A program made the translations under genes and the position numbers. Below, in pieces: positions 35,414-44,818 of a stretch of DNA of 64,000 bases. Origin of the DNA: Anaeromyxobacter terrae (lineage in GTDB: Bacteria; Myxococcota; Myxococcia; Myxococcales; Anaeromyxobacteraceae); contig NZ_JALCYY010000006.1 of the NCBI RefSeq assembly GCF_022690685.1, positions 88,440 to 152,439 on the forward strand. The letters are read 5' to 3'. The notes below the pieces were generated by a model, which saw nothing but the letters and a program-made list of their open reading frames with translations, was not told the DNA's origin and made no database searches. Position 1 is the first letter of the stretch. The number at the start of each line of letters is the position of its first letter.

Positions 35414-37348
35414 ATGGAACAGGTGATCGAGAGCAGACTGCTGCAGGCCTGCATAAACGATCTCGTCAGCGTCCTGGCCCTCCCCGCGATGTGGACCGGC
35501 CAGGACCCGGCACAGGTCGTCGGCACGCTCCTGGACGCGGTCGTGGGGATGCTGGGCCTGGATTTCGCGTGCGCGTGGCTCAAGCTGGAGGCGAGCGCGC
35601 CGTACCTCTTGACGGTGCGGCTCGGAGAGTCGCGAGGCTCGGGGGGCGTGGAGCGGCAGGTCGCGAGGACGTTCGATCGCTGGGTCGCGGACGAGCCGAG
35701 CCGGTGGCCGTCGACGGTGCCGAACCCCTTCGGCGGGGGCGACGTCGCGATCATGGCGCTGAGGCTTGGGCTCGCGGACGACCTCGGCGTCATGGTGGCG
35801 GCCTCGGCTCGCTCCGGATTTCCTCGTGACACCGAGCGGCTCCTGCTGAGCGTCGCAGCGAACGAGGCGGTGGTCGGGGTCCACGAGGCTCGGCTCCTCG
35901 GCGAGCAGAAGCGCATCGCGAAGGAGCTCGATGCGAGGGTCGCCGAGCGGACGAAGGAGCTCGCGGCCGCCAACGAGGAGCTGCGGCGCATCACCGACGC
36001 AGTCCCGCAGGCGATCATCGTGCTCGCGCCGGACGGACGCGTCGTGTACGTGAACGCATTCGTGCTCGCCTACGCGGGGTTGAGCGTCGTGGCCGGGAAC
36101 GCCGAGGCCGCGCGCGAGCGGATCTTCCATCCCGACGATCGCGAGCGGGTCCTGAACGAACGCGAGGCGGGCCTCTCGCGTGGCGAGCCGTTCGAGTCGG
36201 AGCTGCGCGCGCGCCGCAAGGACGGGCAGTACCGCTGGTTCCTCATGCGGTACCAGCCCCTCCGCAGCGAGAGCGGAGAGATCCTGCGGTGGTACGCGAC
36301 GGCGACCGACATCGAGGATCGTCGACGGGCGGAGGAGAGGGTTCGCAACGAGAACCTCGCCCTCCGCGACGAGATCGACCGCTCGTCCATGTTCGAGGAG
36401 ATCGTCGGCTCGTCCGAGGGGCTCCGCCGCGTGCTCGCGAAGGTGGCGAAGGTCGCGCCGACGGACTCGACCGTCCTCATCGTCGGCGAGACGGGGACGG
36501 GGAAGGAGCTCGTGGCGCGCGCCATCCACAAGCGCTCCAGCCGCGCGAGCCGGGCGTTCATCCGCGTCAACTGCGCGGCGATCCCGCCGTCCCTGGTCGC
36601 CTCCGAGCTGTTCGGACACGAGAAGGGCGCCTTCACCGGGGCGCTGCAGCGGCGCGTCGGGCGGTTCGAGGCCGCGGACGGTGGGACGATCTTCCTGGAC
36701 GAGATCGGCGATCTGCAGCCCGAGACGCAGGTGGCGCTGCTGCGCGTGCTCCAGGAGCGGGAGTTCGAGCGCATCGGCAGCAATCGCCCCGTCTCCGTCG
36801 ACGTGCGCGTCTTGGCCGCGACGTACCGCGATCTGGGCGCCGCGGTGAAGGCGGGCACTTTCCGCGAGGATCTCTTCTATCGGCTGAACGTTTTCCCGGT
36901 CGAGATCCCTCCGCTGCGCGAGCGGCGGGAGGACATCCTCCTGCTGGTTCGGTACATGATCGACCGCTACGCCAAGAAGGCGGGCAAGACGATCAAGAGC
37001 ATCGACGAGGACACGCTCGAGATGTTTCGGGCCTACGCGTGGCCCGGAAACGTGCGCGAGCTCCAGAACGTCGTCGAGCGGGCGGTCATCCTCAGCGACC
37101 GTGACACGTTCTTCGTGGACGAGTCGTGGTTCAAGCGCGAGGCGAGCCACGGACCTGGGCCGGCCGCCTCTCTCACCGGCGCGCTCGCCGCCAGCGAGAA
37201 GGAGCTCATCGAGGGAGCCCTGGCGTCGTGCAAGGGACGTGTCTCGGGCCCCGGCGGAGCCGCTGCGAAGCTGGGAATTCCACGGCAGACCCTGGACTCC
37301 AAGATCAGGGCCCTGCACATCGACAAGTACAAGTTCAGGACGTCCTGA
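35414..37348 (+). CDS. PAS-domain sigma54 enhancer-binding regulator
   Basis: A 644-residue bacterial enhancer-binding protein. Residues 30-160 are GAF-like, 165-190 a coiled coil (RVAERTKELAAANEEL) and 193-305 a PAS/PAC unit. The AAA+ domain has Walker A GETGTGKE (358-365), the sigma54-contact loop GAFTGA (405-410) and Walker B GTIFLDE (424-430). A Fis-type HTH lies at the C terminus (AKLGIPRQTLDSKIRAL). I took the ATG at 35414. There is no receiver, so the sensor domains or the upstream MEDS protein should control it. Three -24/-12 promoters lie in the next 6 kb (38827, 41141, 42526). Confidence 0.94.
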   Translation: MEQVIESRLLQACINDLVSVLALPAMWTGQDPAQVVGTLLDAVVGMLGLDFACAWLKLEASAPYLLTVRLGESRGSGGVERQVARTFDRWVADEPSRWPSTVPNPFGGGDVAIMALRLGLADDLGVMVAASARSGFPRDTERLLLSVAANEAVVGVHEARLLGEQKRIAKELDARVAERTKELAAANEELRRITDAVPQAIIVLAPDGRVVYVNAFVLAYAGLSVVAGNAEAARERIFHPDDRERVLNEREAGLSRGEPFESELRARRKDGQYRWFLMRYQPLRSESGEILRWYATATDIEDRRRAEERVRNENLALRDEIDRSSMFEEIVGSSEGLRRVLAKVAKVAPTDSTVLIVGETGTGKELVARAIHKRSSRASRAFIRVNCAAIPPSLVASELFGHEKGAFTGALQRRVGRFEAADGGTIFLDEIGDLQPETQVALLRVLQEREFERIGSNRPVSVDVRVLAATYRDLGAAVKAGTFREDLFYRLNVFPVEIPPLRERREDILLLVRYMIDRYAKKAGKTIKSIDEDTLEMFRAYAWPGNVRELQNVVERAVILSDRDTFFVDESWFKREASHGPGPAASLTGALAASEKELIEGALASCKGRVSGPGGAAAKLGIPRQTLDSKIRALHIDKYKFRTS

Positions 37349-37468
37349 AGCGCTCGCAGCCGCCCGAGGTTTGCGACGGCGGCGCCATGGAAACGAACGC
37401 GCCTGCGCGCGCACCATGCGCCCGTGCCCAGACGGCGGGCCCTCGGGCCGGCGCGCCGGAGCTCCGGC

Positions 37469-38500
37469 TCACCTCGCGCCCACGTCCAGCACGGCGTTCG
37501 CGAACGCCTCGGGAGCTTCCTGGGGCACGTTGTGACCGATGCCCTCGAGGATCCGGTGCGAATGCCTCCCCACATACATCCTGGCGTACGCTGCCCCGTC
37601 CGCGGCCGCGCCGTCGAAGTCGCTGGCGATGGTGATGGTCGGGACTGTGATGACGGGTCGTGCGAACAGTTTCCGCTCCAGCTCGTCGTAGCGTGCCTCG
37701 CCCTTCGCGAGGCTCAGCCGCCAGCGGTAGTTGTGGATGACGATGGCGACGTGATCCGGGTTGTCGAAGGCGGCGGCCGTGCGATCGTACGTGGCGTCGT
37801 CGAAGGCCCACCTCGGCGAGGCGTTCCTCCAGATTAGCTTGTTGAAGTCGCGCCGGTACCGCTCGTACCCGGCTCGGCCGCGCTCCGTGACGAAGTAATA
37901 CTGGTACCACCACCCCAGCTCGGCGGCCGGCGGCAAGGGCTCGAGGTTCGCGTCGAGGCTCGTGATGAGGTACCCGCTGACGGCGACGAGCGCCCTGCAG
38001 CGTTCCGGCCAGAGCGCCGCGACGATGTCGGCCGTGCGCGCCCCCCAGTCGAAGCCGGCGAGGATCGCCGTCCTGATCTCGAGCGCATCCATGAGCGCGA
38101 TCACGTCGAGCGCGACCGCCGACTGCTGGCCGTTCCGGAACGTCTCGCTCGAGCGGAAGCGGGTCGTCCCGTAGCCGCGCAGGAACGGGACGATCACGCG
38201 GTGTCCCGCCGACGCCAGCAGCGGGGCCACGTCGACGTAGCTGTGAATGTCGTAAGGCCACCCGTGCAGGAGGATGACCGCGGGACCGTCGCGGGGACCG
38301 GCTTCGGCATACCCGACGTTCAGCACCCCCGCGTCGATCTGCTTGAGTGGCCCGAACGACCTGCGCGCACCGGCCGTGCGCGGGGTCGGATCGCCGGCAC
38401 CTGCGTCCGCAGAGGCGAGCCCCCCGAGCCGGGCGGCGACGATCGTCATCGCGGCACCGCGGAGCAGCCGGCGCCGGGAGTGGTCGACCTCGCTGGCCAT
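37469..38500 (-). CDS. Tat-exported epoxide-hydrolase-like alpha/beta hydrolase
   Basis: A 343-residue hydrolase. The N terminus has a twin-arginine signal (HSRRRLLRGAAMTIVAARLG), so a folded, possibly cofactor-free enzyme would be exported. The core has the oxyanion HGWPYD motif, nucleophile Asp in GFDWGARTAD and the catalytic His in EGIGHNVPQEAP, the epoxide/haloalkane-hydrolase arrangement. I took the ATG at 38500. It is divergent from the redoxin gene and convergent with the sigma54 regulator. Substrate unknown; the neighbourhood of a second epoxide hydrolase suggests aromatic or epoxide detoxification. Confidence 0.88.
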   Translation of the reverse strand: MASEVDHSRRRLLRGAAMTIVAARLGGLASADAGAGDPTPRTAGARRSFGPLKQIDAGVLNVGYAEAGPRDGPAVILLHGWPYDIHSYVDVAPLLASAGHRVIVPFLRGYGTTRFRSSETFRNGQQSAVALDVIALMDALEIRTAILAGFDWGARTADIVAALWPERCRALVAVSGYLITSLDANLEPLPPAAELGWWYQYYFVTERGRAGYERYRRDFNKLIWRNASPRWAFDDATYDRTAAAFDNPDHVAIVIHNYRWRLSLAKGEARYDELERKLFARPVITVPTITIASDFDGAAADGAAYARMYVGRHSHRILEGIGHNVPQEAPEAFANAVLDVGAR

Positions 38501-38960
38501 GTCGTCCTCTGTGGCGAGGAGGGCGCGCGCTAGCCGGGTCGAGTGTGGACCCCGCGCCCGTCCGCTCGTGTCGAGGCGTCTCCTCACTGCCCGCCGGCTT
38601 CGCTGCACCTCGCGAGCCAGCCACGCGCCGCCGCCCGCGGCGCGTTCGTGCGCCGGGCAGGCGCCGGCACCCGCGCGCTTGCCGTCTCGCCACCGACCGC
38701 GTGCGCCCTCCGTCCCGGCGTGACGAAGGATCGGCAACCGCCGAATTCTCGGCGTGCCGCGGTCCTCCGACCCTCGGCGCGTCGTGCCAGTGCCGACGCG
38801 AGGCGAGCTCCGACGTCTCGCCGGCGGGCACGCAGCTTGCTTTTCCCGCGGCGGGCGGCGGGCGCGTCCATCGCGGGCCGAGCGTCGACGCACCTTCCGG
38901 CGCCGCCGCGTCGCCTGGCGCTCCGGACGCCGAGACCGACCGGATGAGGTGTAAACCCCC
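38501..38960. other. 460-bp divergent promoter region
   Basis: Between the divergent hydrolase and redoxin genes. Translations are Arg/Ala low-complexity and no gene is supported. The one clear element is a near-consensus sigma54 promoter at 38827-38840 facing the redoxin gene. Confidence 0.5.
38827..38840 (+). promoter_or_regulatory. Near-consensus sigma54 (-24/-12) promoter for the redoxin gene
   Basis: GGCAC-GCAGC-TTGC, followed by TTTT, matches the TGGCAC-N5-TTGCW consensus except for the first T, with exact GG/GC spacing. Transcription would begin near 38852, about 110 bases before the ATG at 38961. A sigma54 activator is encoded 1.5 kb upstream. Confidence 0.65.
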
Positions 38961-40046
38961 ATGACTGCGCACGACCTGGTGCTCGGCGTCGTGATCGCGA
39001 GCGCGAGCGGCGTCTTGATCGATTCCTCGCCCAAGGAGACAGCCGCCCCGCAGCAGACCGCGTCCGGAGCGGTCGCGCTGCCCGTCGAAGGCGACCTGCC
39101 TTCCTTCGGGGGCGCGACGCTGTGGCTCAACTCGCAGCCATTGACCGCTGATGGTCTCCGCGGAAAGGTCGTCCTCGTCGAGTTCTGGACGTACACGTGC
39201 ATCAACTGGCTTCGCCAGCTCCCGTACGTTCGCGCCTGGGCCGAGAAGTACAAGGACAGCGGGCTGGTCGTCATCGGCGTGCACACGCCCGAGTTCGCCT
39301 TCGAGAAGAACGTCGACAACGTTCGCCGAGCGGCGAAGGACATGCGGGTGGACTTCCCGATCGCGGTCGACAGCGACGGCACCGTCTGGCGCGCCTTCGG
39401 GAACGAGGCCTGGCCGGCCCTCTACTTCGTCGACGCGCGGGGGCACGTCCGTCACCGGCACTTCGGCGAGGGTGACTACGAGCGGTCGGAGACGATCATC
39501 CAGCAGTTGCTGGCCGAGGCTGGGAACGGCGGCGTCGGCCGTGAGCTGGTCTCGGTGGCTGGGCGCGGCGCGGAAGCCGCCGCCGACTGGGCCAGCTTGC
39601 GGTCTCCCGAGACGTACGTCCGCCAGCGGCGTATCGAGCGCTTCGCGTCGCCCGGCGGGTCGGCACCGGGCAAGCGCCACACCTACGTGGCTCCGGCGCG
39701 GCTCGCGCTCAACGAGTGGGCGCTCGCCGGCGCGTGGACGCTCGGGGACCACGCCGCCGTGCTGAACGAGGCCACCGGGCGCATCGTGTACCGCTTTCAC
39801 GCGCGCGACCTCCATCTGATCATGGGTCCGGCGGCGCGAGGGACCTCCGCGCGGTTCCGCGTGCTCATCGACGGGCGTCCGCCCGGCGCCGCTCACGGAA
39901 CGGACGTCGACGAGCAGGGGAACGGGACGGTGACCGAGCAGCGGCTGTACCAGCTCGTCCGCCAGCCCGCTCCGATCGCCGATCGCCAGTTCGAGATCGA
40001 GTTCCTCGATGCCGGCGTCGAGGCCTTCGCCTTCACGTTCGGCTGA
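38961..40046 (+). CDS. Thioredoxin-like redoxin (DipZ/TlpA-type) with C-terminal carbohydrate-binding-like domain
   Basis: A 361-residue protein. It starts MTAHDLVLGVVIASASGVL, a short hydrophobic N-terminal segment likely to be a signal or anchor. The redoxin domain (about 45-190) contains VVLVEFWTYTCINWLRQLPY: the usual CxxC is CINW, so the resolving Cys is replaced by Trp. A DipZ-type C-terminal domain follows (ALNEWALAGAWTLGDHAAVL, FRVLIDGRPPG). It is probably a periplasmic monothiol redox or binding protein. It has a sigma54 promoter match upstream and lies beside hydrolases and an SDR. Confidence 0.87.
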   Translation: MTAHDLVLGVVIASASGVLIDSSPKETAAPQQTASGAVALPVEGDLPSFGGATLWLNSQPLTADGLRGKVVLVEFWTYTCINWLRQLPYVRAWAEKYKDSGLVVIGVHTPEFAFEKNVDNVRRAAKDMRVDFPIAVDSDGTVWRAFGNEAWPALYFVDARGHVRHRHFGEGDYERSETIIQQLLAEAGNGGVGRELVSVAGRGAEAAADWASLRSPETYVRQRRIERFASPGGSAPGKRHTYVAPARLALNEWALAGAWTLGDHAAVLNEATGRIVYRFHARDLHLIMGPAARGTSARFRVLIDGRPPGAAHGTDVDEQGNGTVTEQRLYQLVRQPAPIADRQFEIEFLDAGVEAFAFTFG

Positions 40047-40167
40047 CGCACACGCGTGAAGGAGCCCGCTCATGCGCTCGGACATCGTGCCCGGAGGCAC
40101 CTTTCCCGACTACGAGAGCAGAACGAGCGGCCAGGTCGGAAACCGGCGCCGCTGAGGAGGAGGACCG

Positions 40168-40926
40168 ATGACCGCCGAACCCACAGCCGCTGCGGCCCGC
40201 CACGGGCCGGAGCTCGCCGGCCAGATCGTGGTCGTCATCGGCGGCGGCGCGGGGATCGGGCTCGAGACCGCCCGGCGCGCGCGAGCGGAGGGAGCCGATG
40301 TGATCCTCACCGCGCGCGATCCGGATCGCCTGCGACGCGCCGGCCTCGAGCTCGGGGCGCGCACCGCCGCCTTCGACGCCACCGACTTCGAACGACTCGG
40401 GCGGTTCTTCGCCGAGCTCCCCGCGACGATCGACCACGTGCTGGTCACGGGCCCGGGTCCCTACTACGCGCCGCTGCGGGAGCTCGACGTCGCCAAGGCG
40501 CGCCGCGACGTGGAGGCCCATCTCCTGCTGCCGGTGCAGGTGGCGCGGCACGCCGCGGGCAAGGTTCGCCCCGGAGGGACCCTGCTCTTCATGGGCGGCA
40601 CCGGCGGCCGCCGCACGGCGGTGGGACTCGCGTTCATCTCGGCGCTCACGGCCGCGCTTCCCGCCCTGACGAAGAACCTCGCGCTCGAGCTCGCGCCCGT
40701 CCGCGTCAACCTGATCGCGGCCGGGTTCGTCGACACTCCACTGTCGGCGGCGATCCTCGGTGACCAGCTGGACGCCCGGCGCGAGCAGCTCCGCGCGACC
40801 CTCCCGATCCGGCGCGTCGTCGGCCCGGCCGACGTCGCCGCGCTCGCAGTTCACCTGATGACGAACACGGCGGTGACCGGCGCGACCTTCGACATCGACG
40901 GCGGCGAGCAGCTCGTCGCCGGCTAG
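40168..40926 (+). CDS. SDR family oxidoreductase
   Basis: A 252-residue short-chain dehydrogenase with the NAD(P) motif IGGGAGIGLETA (about 26-37) and a C-terminal FDIDGGEQLVAG typical of classical SDRs. The usual active-site YxxxK is not obvious: the corresponding helix reads AFISALTAALPALTKNLALE, so catalytic Tyr appears to be missing. Divergent SDRs of this type exist, but activity is uncertain. An RBS (GAGGAGGA) precedes the ATG. It follows the redoxin gene by 121 bp. Confidence 0.85.
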   Translation: MTAEPTAAAARHGPELAGQIVVVIGGGAGIGLETARRARAEGADVILTARDPDRLRRAGLELGARTAAFDATDFERLGRFFAELPATIDHVLVTGPGPYYAPLRELDVAKARRDVEAHLLLPVQVARHAAGKVRPGGTLLFMGGTGGRRTAVGLAFISALTAALPALTKNLALELAPVRVNLIAAGFVDTPLSAAILGDQLDARREQLRATLPIRRVVGPADVAALAVHLMTNTAVTGATFDIDGGEQLVAG

Positions 40927-41140
40927 GTCTCCTACGCGACAGCCGCGTCGACAATGGAAGGTCCGCGAGGATTGCGGACGCGTTCGCCGTCTCGGCGTGC
41001 TGGAGGATCGGCGCTGACTTCTCGGCGTTCCTCTGCGCGGGGACACCAGAACGCTCGAGAGGCGCCGACGCCTGATCGCTTCGTTGCGTGCCGCGTTTCG
41101 ACGCGGCCGAGGAATCCGAGATCCGGCGTCACGCCCGGCG

Positions 41141-41154
41141 GGCATGCCGCTTGC
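41141..41154 (+). promoter_or_regulatory. Sigma54-like (-24/-12) promoter for the epoxide hydrolase gene
   Basis: GGCAT-GCCGC-TTGC, followed by T, has exact spacing and one deviation from the -24 box. The predicted start near 41166 leaves a 33-base leader containing CCAGGAGAAC before the ATG at 41199. Confidence 0.6.
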
Positions 41155-41198
41155 TGCGGGCAACGTTCGGATCGCCTTCCTCCCGCCAGGAGAACGTC

Positions 41199-42491
41199 AT
41201 GTCGGTGCTGCATTCGGTGATTGGAAGCATCGTAGCTGCCACTTCGTTGGTCGCCGCCGCCATGGCGCAGCATGGCGGCGACACATCGATCCGGCCGTTC
41301 AAGTTTCACGCGTCCGATGAAGCGCTCGCGGATCTGCATCGGCGGATCGTCGCCACGAAGTGGCCCTCCCGGGAATTGGTCGCGGATGCATCGCAAGGCG
41401 TGCAGCTCGCGACGATGCGCGAGCTCGCGCAGTATTGGCAGACAAAATATGACTGGCGCAAGTTCGAGGCGAGGCTGAACGCCCTGCCCCAGTTCGTGAC
41501 GACGATCGATGGGGAGGACATTCACTTCATCCACGTCCGTTCGAAACATCCGGGCGCGTTGCCGATCATCGTCACGCACGGATGGCCCGGCTCGATCGTC
41601 GAGCAGTTGAAGATCGTCGATCCGCTGATCAACCCGACGGCACACGGCGGGAGCGCATCGGACGCCTTCGACGTCGTGATCCCGTCATTGCCGGGACATG
41701 GTTTTTCCGGGAAGCCCACGACTCTCGGCTGGGACCCCGTTCGCATCGCACGCGCCTGGGTCGTGCTGATGAAGCGCCTCGGCTACACGCGATACGTGGC
41801 CCAGGGCGGCGACTGGGGCAATGCAGTGACGGAGCAGATGGCCCTGCAGGCCCCTCCGGAACTGGCCGGCATTCACACCAACATGCCCGCCACCATCCCC
41901 GAGGACATCGCCAAGGCGCTCGCGTCCGGTGGCGCGCCACCGTCCGGCCTTTCGGCCGACGAGAAGTATGCGTACGATCAGCTCGACTTCTTCTACAAGC
42001 ACGGCCTGGCCTATGCCCAGGAGATGGGGAGCCGCCCCCAGACACTGTACGGGATCGAGGACTCACCGGTCGGCCTCGCGGCCTGGATGCTCGACCACGA
42101 CGCGCGCAGTTACGCGCTCATCTCACGCGTCTTCGCCGGTCAGCCCGAGGGCCTTTCCCGAGACGACGTCCTCGACAACGTCACGCTCTACTGGCTGACG
42201 AACACGGCGGTCTCTTCGGCGCGCCTCTATTGGGAGAGCAAGCTCGCCTTCTTCGCCCCGAAAGGCGTGGCCATACCCGTCGCCGTGAGCGCCTTTCCTG
42301 ACGAGATCTACACGGCACCGCGGAGCTGGACGGAGAGAGCCTACCCCAAGCTCATTCATTACAACCGGCTCCCCAAAGGCGGGCACTTCGCGGCGTGGGA
42401 GCAACCGGAGGTCCTCGCCGCGGAGCTCCGCGCGGCGTTCAGGTCCCTTCGTCGGCCCGCCGAAGCCGCGTCCCCCCCGGCCACACGATGA
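41199..42491 (+). CDS. Secreted microsomal-type epoxide hydrolase
   Basis: A 430-residue alpha/beta hydrolase with an N-terminal signal peptide (about 1-24, ending VAAAMAQ). The EHN domain of microsomal epoxide hydrolases follows ([27 protein letters not shown]). The catalytic set is the [10 protein letters not shown] oxyanion region, nucleophile Asp in QGGDWGNAV and His in [12 protein letters not shown]. The ATG has a good AGGAG. Its base composition looks slightly less GC-rich than its neighbours, which could reflect transfer. It would open epoxides in the periplasm. A sigma54 promoter match lies just upstream. Confidence 0.9.
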   Translation: MSVLHSVIGSIVAATSLVAAAMAQHGGDTSIRPFKFHASDEALADLHRRIVATKWPSRELVADASQGVQLATMRELAQYWQTKYDWRKFEARLNALPQFVTTIDGEDIHFIHVRSKHPGALPIIVTHGWPGSIVEQLKIVDPLINPTAHGGSASDAFDVVIPSLPGHGFSGKPTTLGWDPVRIARAWVVLMKRLGYTRYVAQGGDWGNAVTEQMALQAPPELAGIHTNMPATIPEDIAKALASGGAPPSGLSADEKYAYDQLDFFYKHGLAYAQEMGSRPQTLYGIEDSPVGLAAWMLDHDARSYALISRVFAGQPEGLSRDDVLDNVTLYWLTNTAVSSARLYWESKLAFFAPKGVAIPVAVSAFPDEIYTAPRSWTERAYPKLIHYNRLPKGGHFAAWEQPEVLAAELRAAFRSLRRPAEAASPPATR

Positions 42492-42525
42492 CGAGTGTCC
42501 GGCAGATCCGGCGATGCTCGGCGTG

Positions 42526-42539
42526 GGCATCCCGCTTGC
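42526..42539 (+). promoter_or_regulatory. Sigma54-like (-24/-12) promoter for the DUF4126 fusion gene
   Basis: GGCAT-CCCGC-TTGC, followed by T, is nearly identical to the site at 41141 and has exact spacing. The predicted start near 42551 is 55 bases before the ATG at 42606. Confidence 0.55.
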
Positions 42540-42605
42540 TGTCCGGAGCTCACTTCGCAGCATGTCGACGGCTGGCACTCGGCGGCCGGGAAGAGGGGGC
42601 GGCGT

Positions 42606-43687
42606 ATGGACATGGGGCACAACGGGCCGCTGGCGGCCGCGGCGTGGGGGGCAGTGGCGGGAGTGCGGACGTTCACCGCCCCGGCGTTCGTGAGCCTTGC
42701 GTTGTCGAGGCGGAAAGGTCAGCCGGCGCGAGCGAGCGTCGAGCGCACGCTCGGTAGAAAGGAGGCGCCGTGGCTCCTCGGGGCGCTAGCGGTTTTGAGC
42801 TGGCAGCCGATCAATGGCCTCGATTGCCGGACCGGATCGCGCCGACCTCGCTCCTCGGGCGCGTGCTCTCGGGCGCCCTCGTCGGTAGCGCCGTCGGGCG
42901 CGGCCGCGTGAGGCGCGGCCACGTCGCCATCGCGGCAACGACCGCCGCCGGATCCGCGTTCGTGACCTTCTGGCTCAGGCGCGCCGCCAACCGACGGCTG
43001 CCCAACTCGGTCACCGGACTCGTCGAGGACGCACTCGTCCTCGGCGCGGGCGCCGCCCTCGCCGCGAGCGCGCGAAGGACATCGTCGGAGTATCTGGTCG
43101 CCATGACCACTCACGTTCCGGACGGCACGTCCCCAGTGGCGGTCAGCGAGGTCCGCGGCCGCGAGGCCGCGCGGTCGCGCGAGCTCGCGGCGCAGGGGCA
43201 CCTGCTGCGGCTGTGGCGCCCGCCGCTGCAACCAGGCGAATGGCGCACGTTCGGGCTGTTCGTCGCCGACGACGACGGCGGCCTCGAAAAGGTCCTGGGA
43301 TCCATGCCGCTGCGCGTGTGGCGCACCGACGAGGTCACCGTGCTCTCGCCCCACCCGAACGACCCTGGCGCCTGCCGGAACCCGAAGGGAATCGGCGCGG
43401 AGTTCCTGACCACCTTCAGCCGCGCGATCCCGCAAGGCACGTCCAGTCAGGCCGTCGCTGAAGCCCTGGCGCGCGAGGCAGCACGCACCCGCCAACTGGC
43501 CGAGCAAGGACACCTCGTACGGCTTTGGGCGCTCCCCGGCCAGGGGCGCGCGCTCGGCTTGTGGCGCGCGCAGGACCGGGCCGAGATGCAGGCGATCGTC
43601 GAATCACTTCCTCTGCACGCAATGATGACCACCGAGATCACCCCGCTCACCCAGCACCCGGGCGACCCGGCGACCACCGACGGCTGA
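42606..43687 (+). pseudogene. Frameshifted DUF4126/tandem muconolactone-isomerase-like fusion gene
   Basis: The 5' frame (MDMGHNGPLAAAAWGAVAGV) reads as the start of a DUF4126-type membrane protein up to LLGALAV. Near 42790-42797, at a short T-run, the frame shifts by -1 and the protein continues as FELAADQWPRLPDRIAPTSL. After the membrane part ends (about 43085), the same frame enters two tandem ferredoxin-like units, YLVAMTTHVPDGTS... and EFLTTFSRAIPQGTS..., each with a REAARxRxLAxQGHLxRLW core like muconolactone delta-isomerase. The second frame alone is open from a GTG at 42770. It may be a real frameshift mutation, a sequence error, or two fused genes. The T-run is not a canonical -1 slippery heptamer. 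Confidence 0.6.
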
Positions 43688-43834
43688 CGTACGACCCACG
43701 GGAAGAGCGGGTGCGATCATCACCGGATGATCGATCCCGCGGCCGTAAGCTACAGCGCGGTCGAGCCGCTCGATCCGGGAGAGGTCGTCGCCAAGAACAC
43801 CGGTCGGCGTGTGTCGCGGCGGCCGTACCGCAGC

Positions 43835-44818
43835 TCATTCCGAGGCGGGCTCGAGCAGGACCTCGTGGACGACGCGCGTCGACGGCTTCGCCCCCACCTC
43901 CACGCAGGCGGTGGCTACGACGCCGGTGCACGCGTCGGCGGCGACCAGGTCGCACCGGACCTGCCATGTGGATGCCGCCAGCCGCATGCATTCGTCGACC
44001 GCACTCTTCACGGTCTTCTTCACCTCCGCGGAGCAGGTCTCCATCGAGCAGTCCTCCCACATCGGGTCGGGGCAGCTCGGCGGATCCGTGCTGCAACCCT
44101 TCTTGCGGAGGCACGCGATCGCACGGGCCGAGGGCGCGGAGAGGTCCTCGATGCAGGGTGCATCCCGCGCCAACGCGACGCAATGCGCGACGAGCACCTC
44201 CATCTCGGTCGAGAGATAGACCATCCCGCGCTCGACCGGCCACGCCGCTTCGTCGGGATCGCGCTCGAGCGGCTCGACGACCTTCATGAGCACCTCGGAG
44301 GAGACCTCGTCGCCCGGGTCCTCCTCCACTCTGGCAACATCCGCGGACCGCGCGATCGCGAGCACGTCCCCCACCTCGCCGCCGCCGCTTCCCATCTGGC
44401 TCCAGCCGTAGGTGCAAGCGTGGAGCGGTCGGTCGCAACCCGGGGCGGGAGGGATGGGCCCGCACGTGCCAGCGGCGGGCACCGGCAGCGCGACGCCCAT
44501 CAGCCCGAGGTTGAAGTAGGCGCTCCGCCGGAGCGACGCGTCGTCGTGCTCGGCCCAGGGCCCCGCGAGCCGGACGGCGCGGAGGGTCTCCGCGACGGCC
44601 TCCTTCTTCCGGCCGAGGCGGTGCCAGCACAGCCCCAGATCCCCGGCGAGCCGCGCGTCGCCGGGCGCGAGCTTCGCGGCCTGCGCGAACTCCTCGCACG
44701 CCTCGGCGTACCGCTTCGCCCGGTACGCGGCGGTCGCGCTCACGCGGAGCGCTTCGACGCCGTCGGCCGGCGCCGCTGCGCCAGCGAGGAGCATTGCCAC
44801 GGAGATCGTGCCGATCAC
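43835..44818 (-). CDS. Secreted TPR protein with Cys-rich C-terminal region
   Basis: A 327-residue protein. The frame is open upstream, but I chose the GTG at 44818, which creates a signal peptide (MIGTISVAMLLAGAAAPADG). Two TPR-like helices pairs follow (AAYRAKRYAEACEEFAQAAK, then LGLCWHRLGRKKEAVAETLR). The second half contains many paired cysteines (GTCGPIPPAPGCDRPLHACT, ACLRKKGCSTDPPSC, DCSMETCSAE), suggesting disulfides in the periplasm. Similar TPR/Cys-rich proteins are common in Myxococcota. No function can be assigned. It is convergent with the isomerase fusion gene. Confidence 0.7.
   Translation of the reverse strand: MIGTISVAMLLAGAAAPADGVEALRVSATAAYRAKRYAEACEEFAQAAKLAPGDARLAGDLGLCWHRLGRKKEAVAETLRAVRLAGPWAEHDDASLRRSAYFNLGLMGVALPVPAAGTCGPIPPAPGCDRPLHACTYGWSQMGSGGGEVGDVLAIARSADVARVEEDPGDEVSSEVLMKVVEPLERDPDEAAWPVERGMVYLSTEMEVLVAHCVALARDAPCIEDLSAPSARAIACLRKKGCSTDPPSCPDPMWEDCSMETCSAEVKKTVKSAVDECMRLAASTWQVRCDLVAADACTGVVATACVEVGAKPSTRVVHEVLLEPASE

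Noticed and set aside
35039..37417. 792-codon frame antisense to the sigma54 regulator
   Set aside because: No recognisable domains and low-complexity composition, while the sense strand has full AAA+ motifs.
37335..40100. 921-codon frame on the minus strand spanning hydrolase and redoxin
   Set aside because: It crosses two well-supported genes in other frames and is dominated by Arg/Gly/Ala.
42785..42800. Programmed -1 frameshift at the T-run
   Set aside because: The sequence is not an X-XXY-YYZ heptamer and no stimulatory structure or SD-like element is evident, so a mutation or sequence error is more likely.
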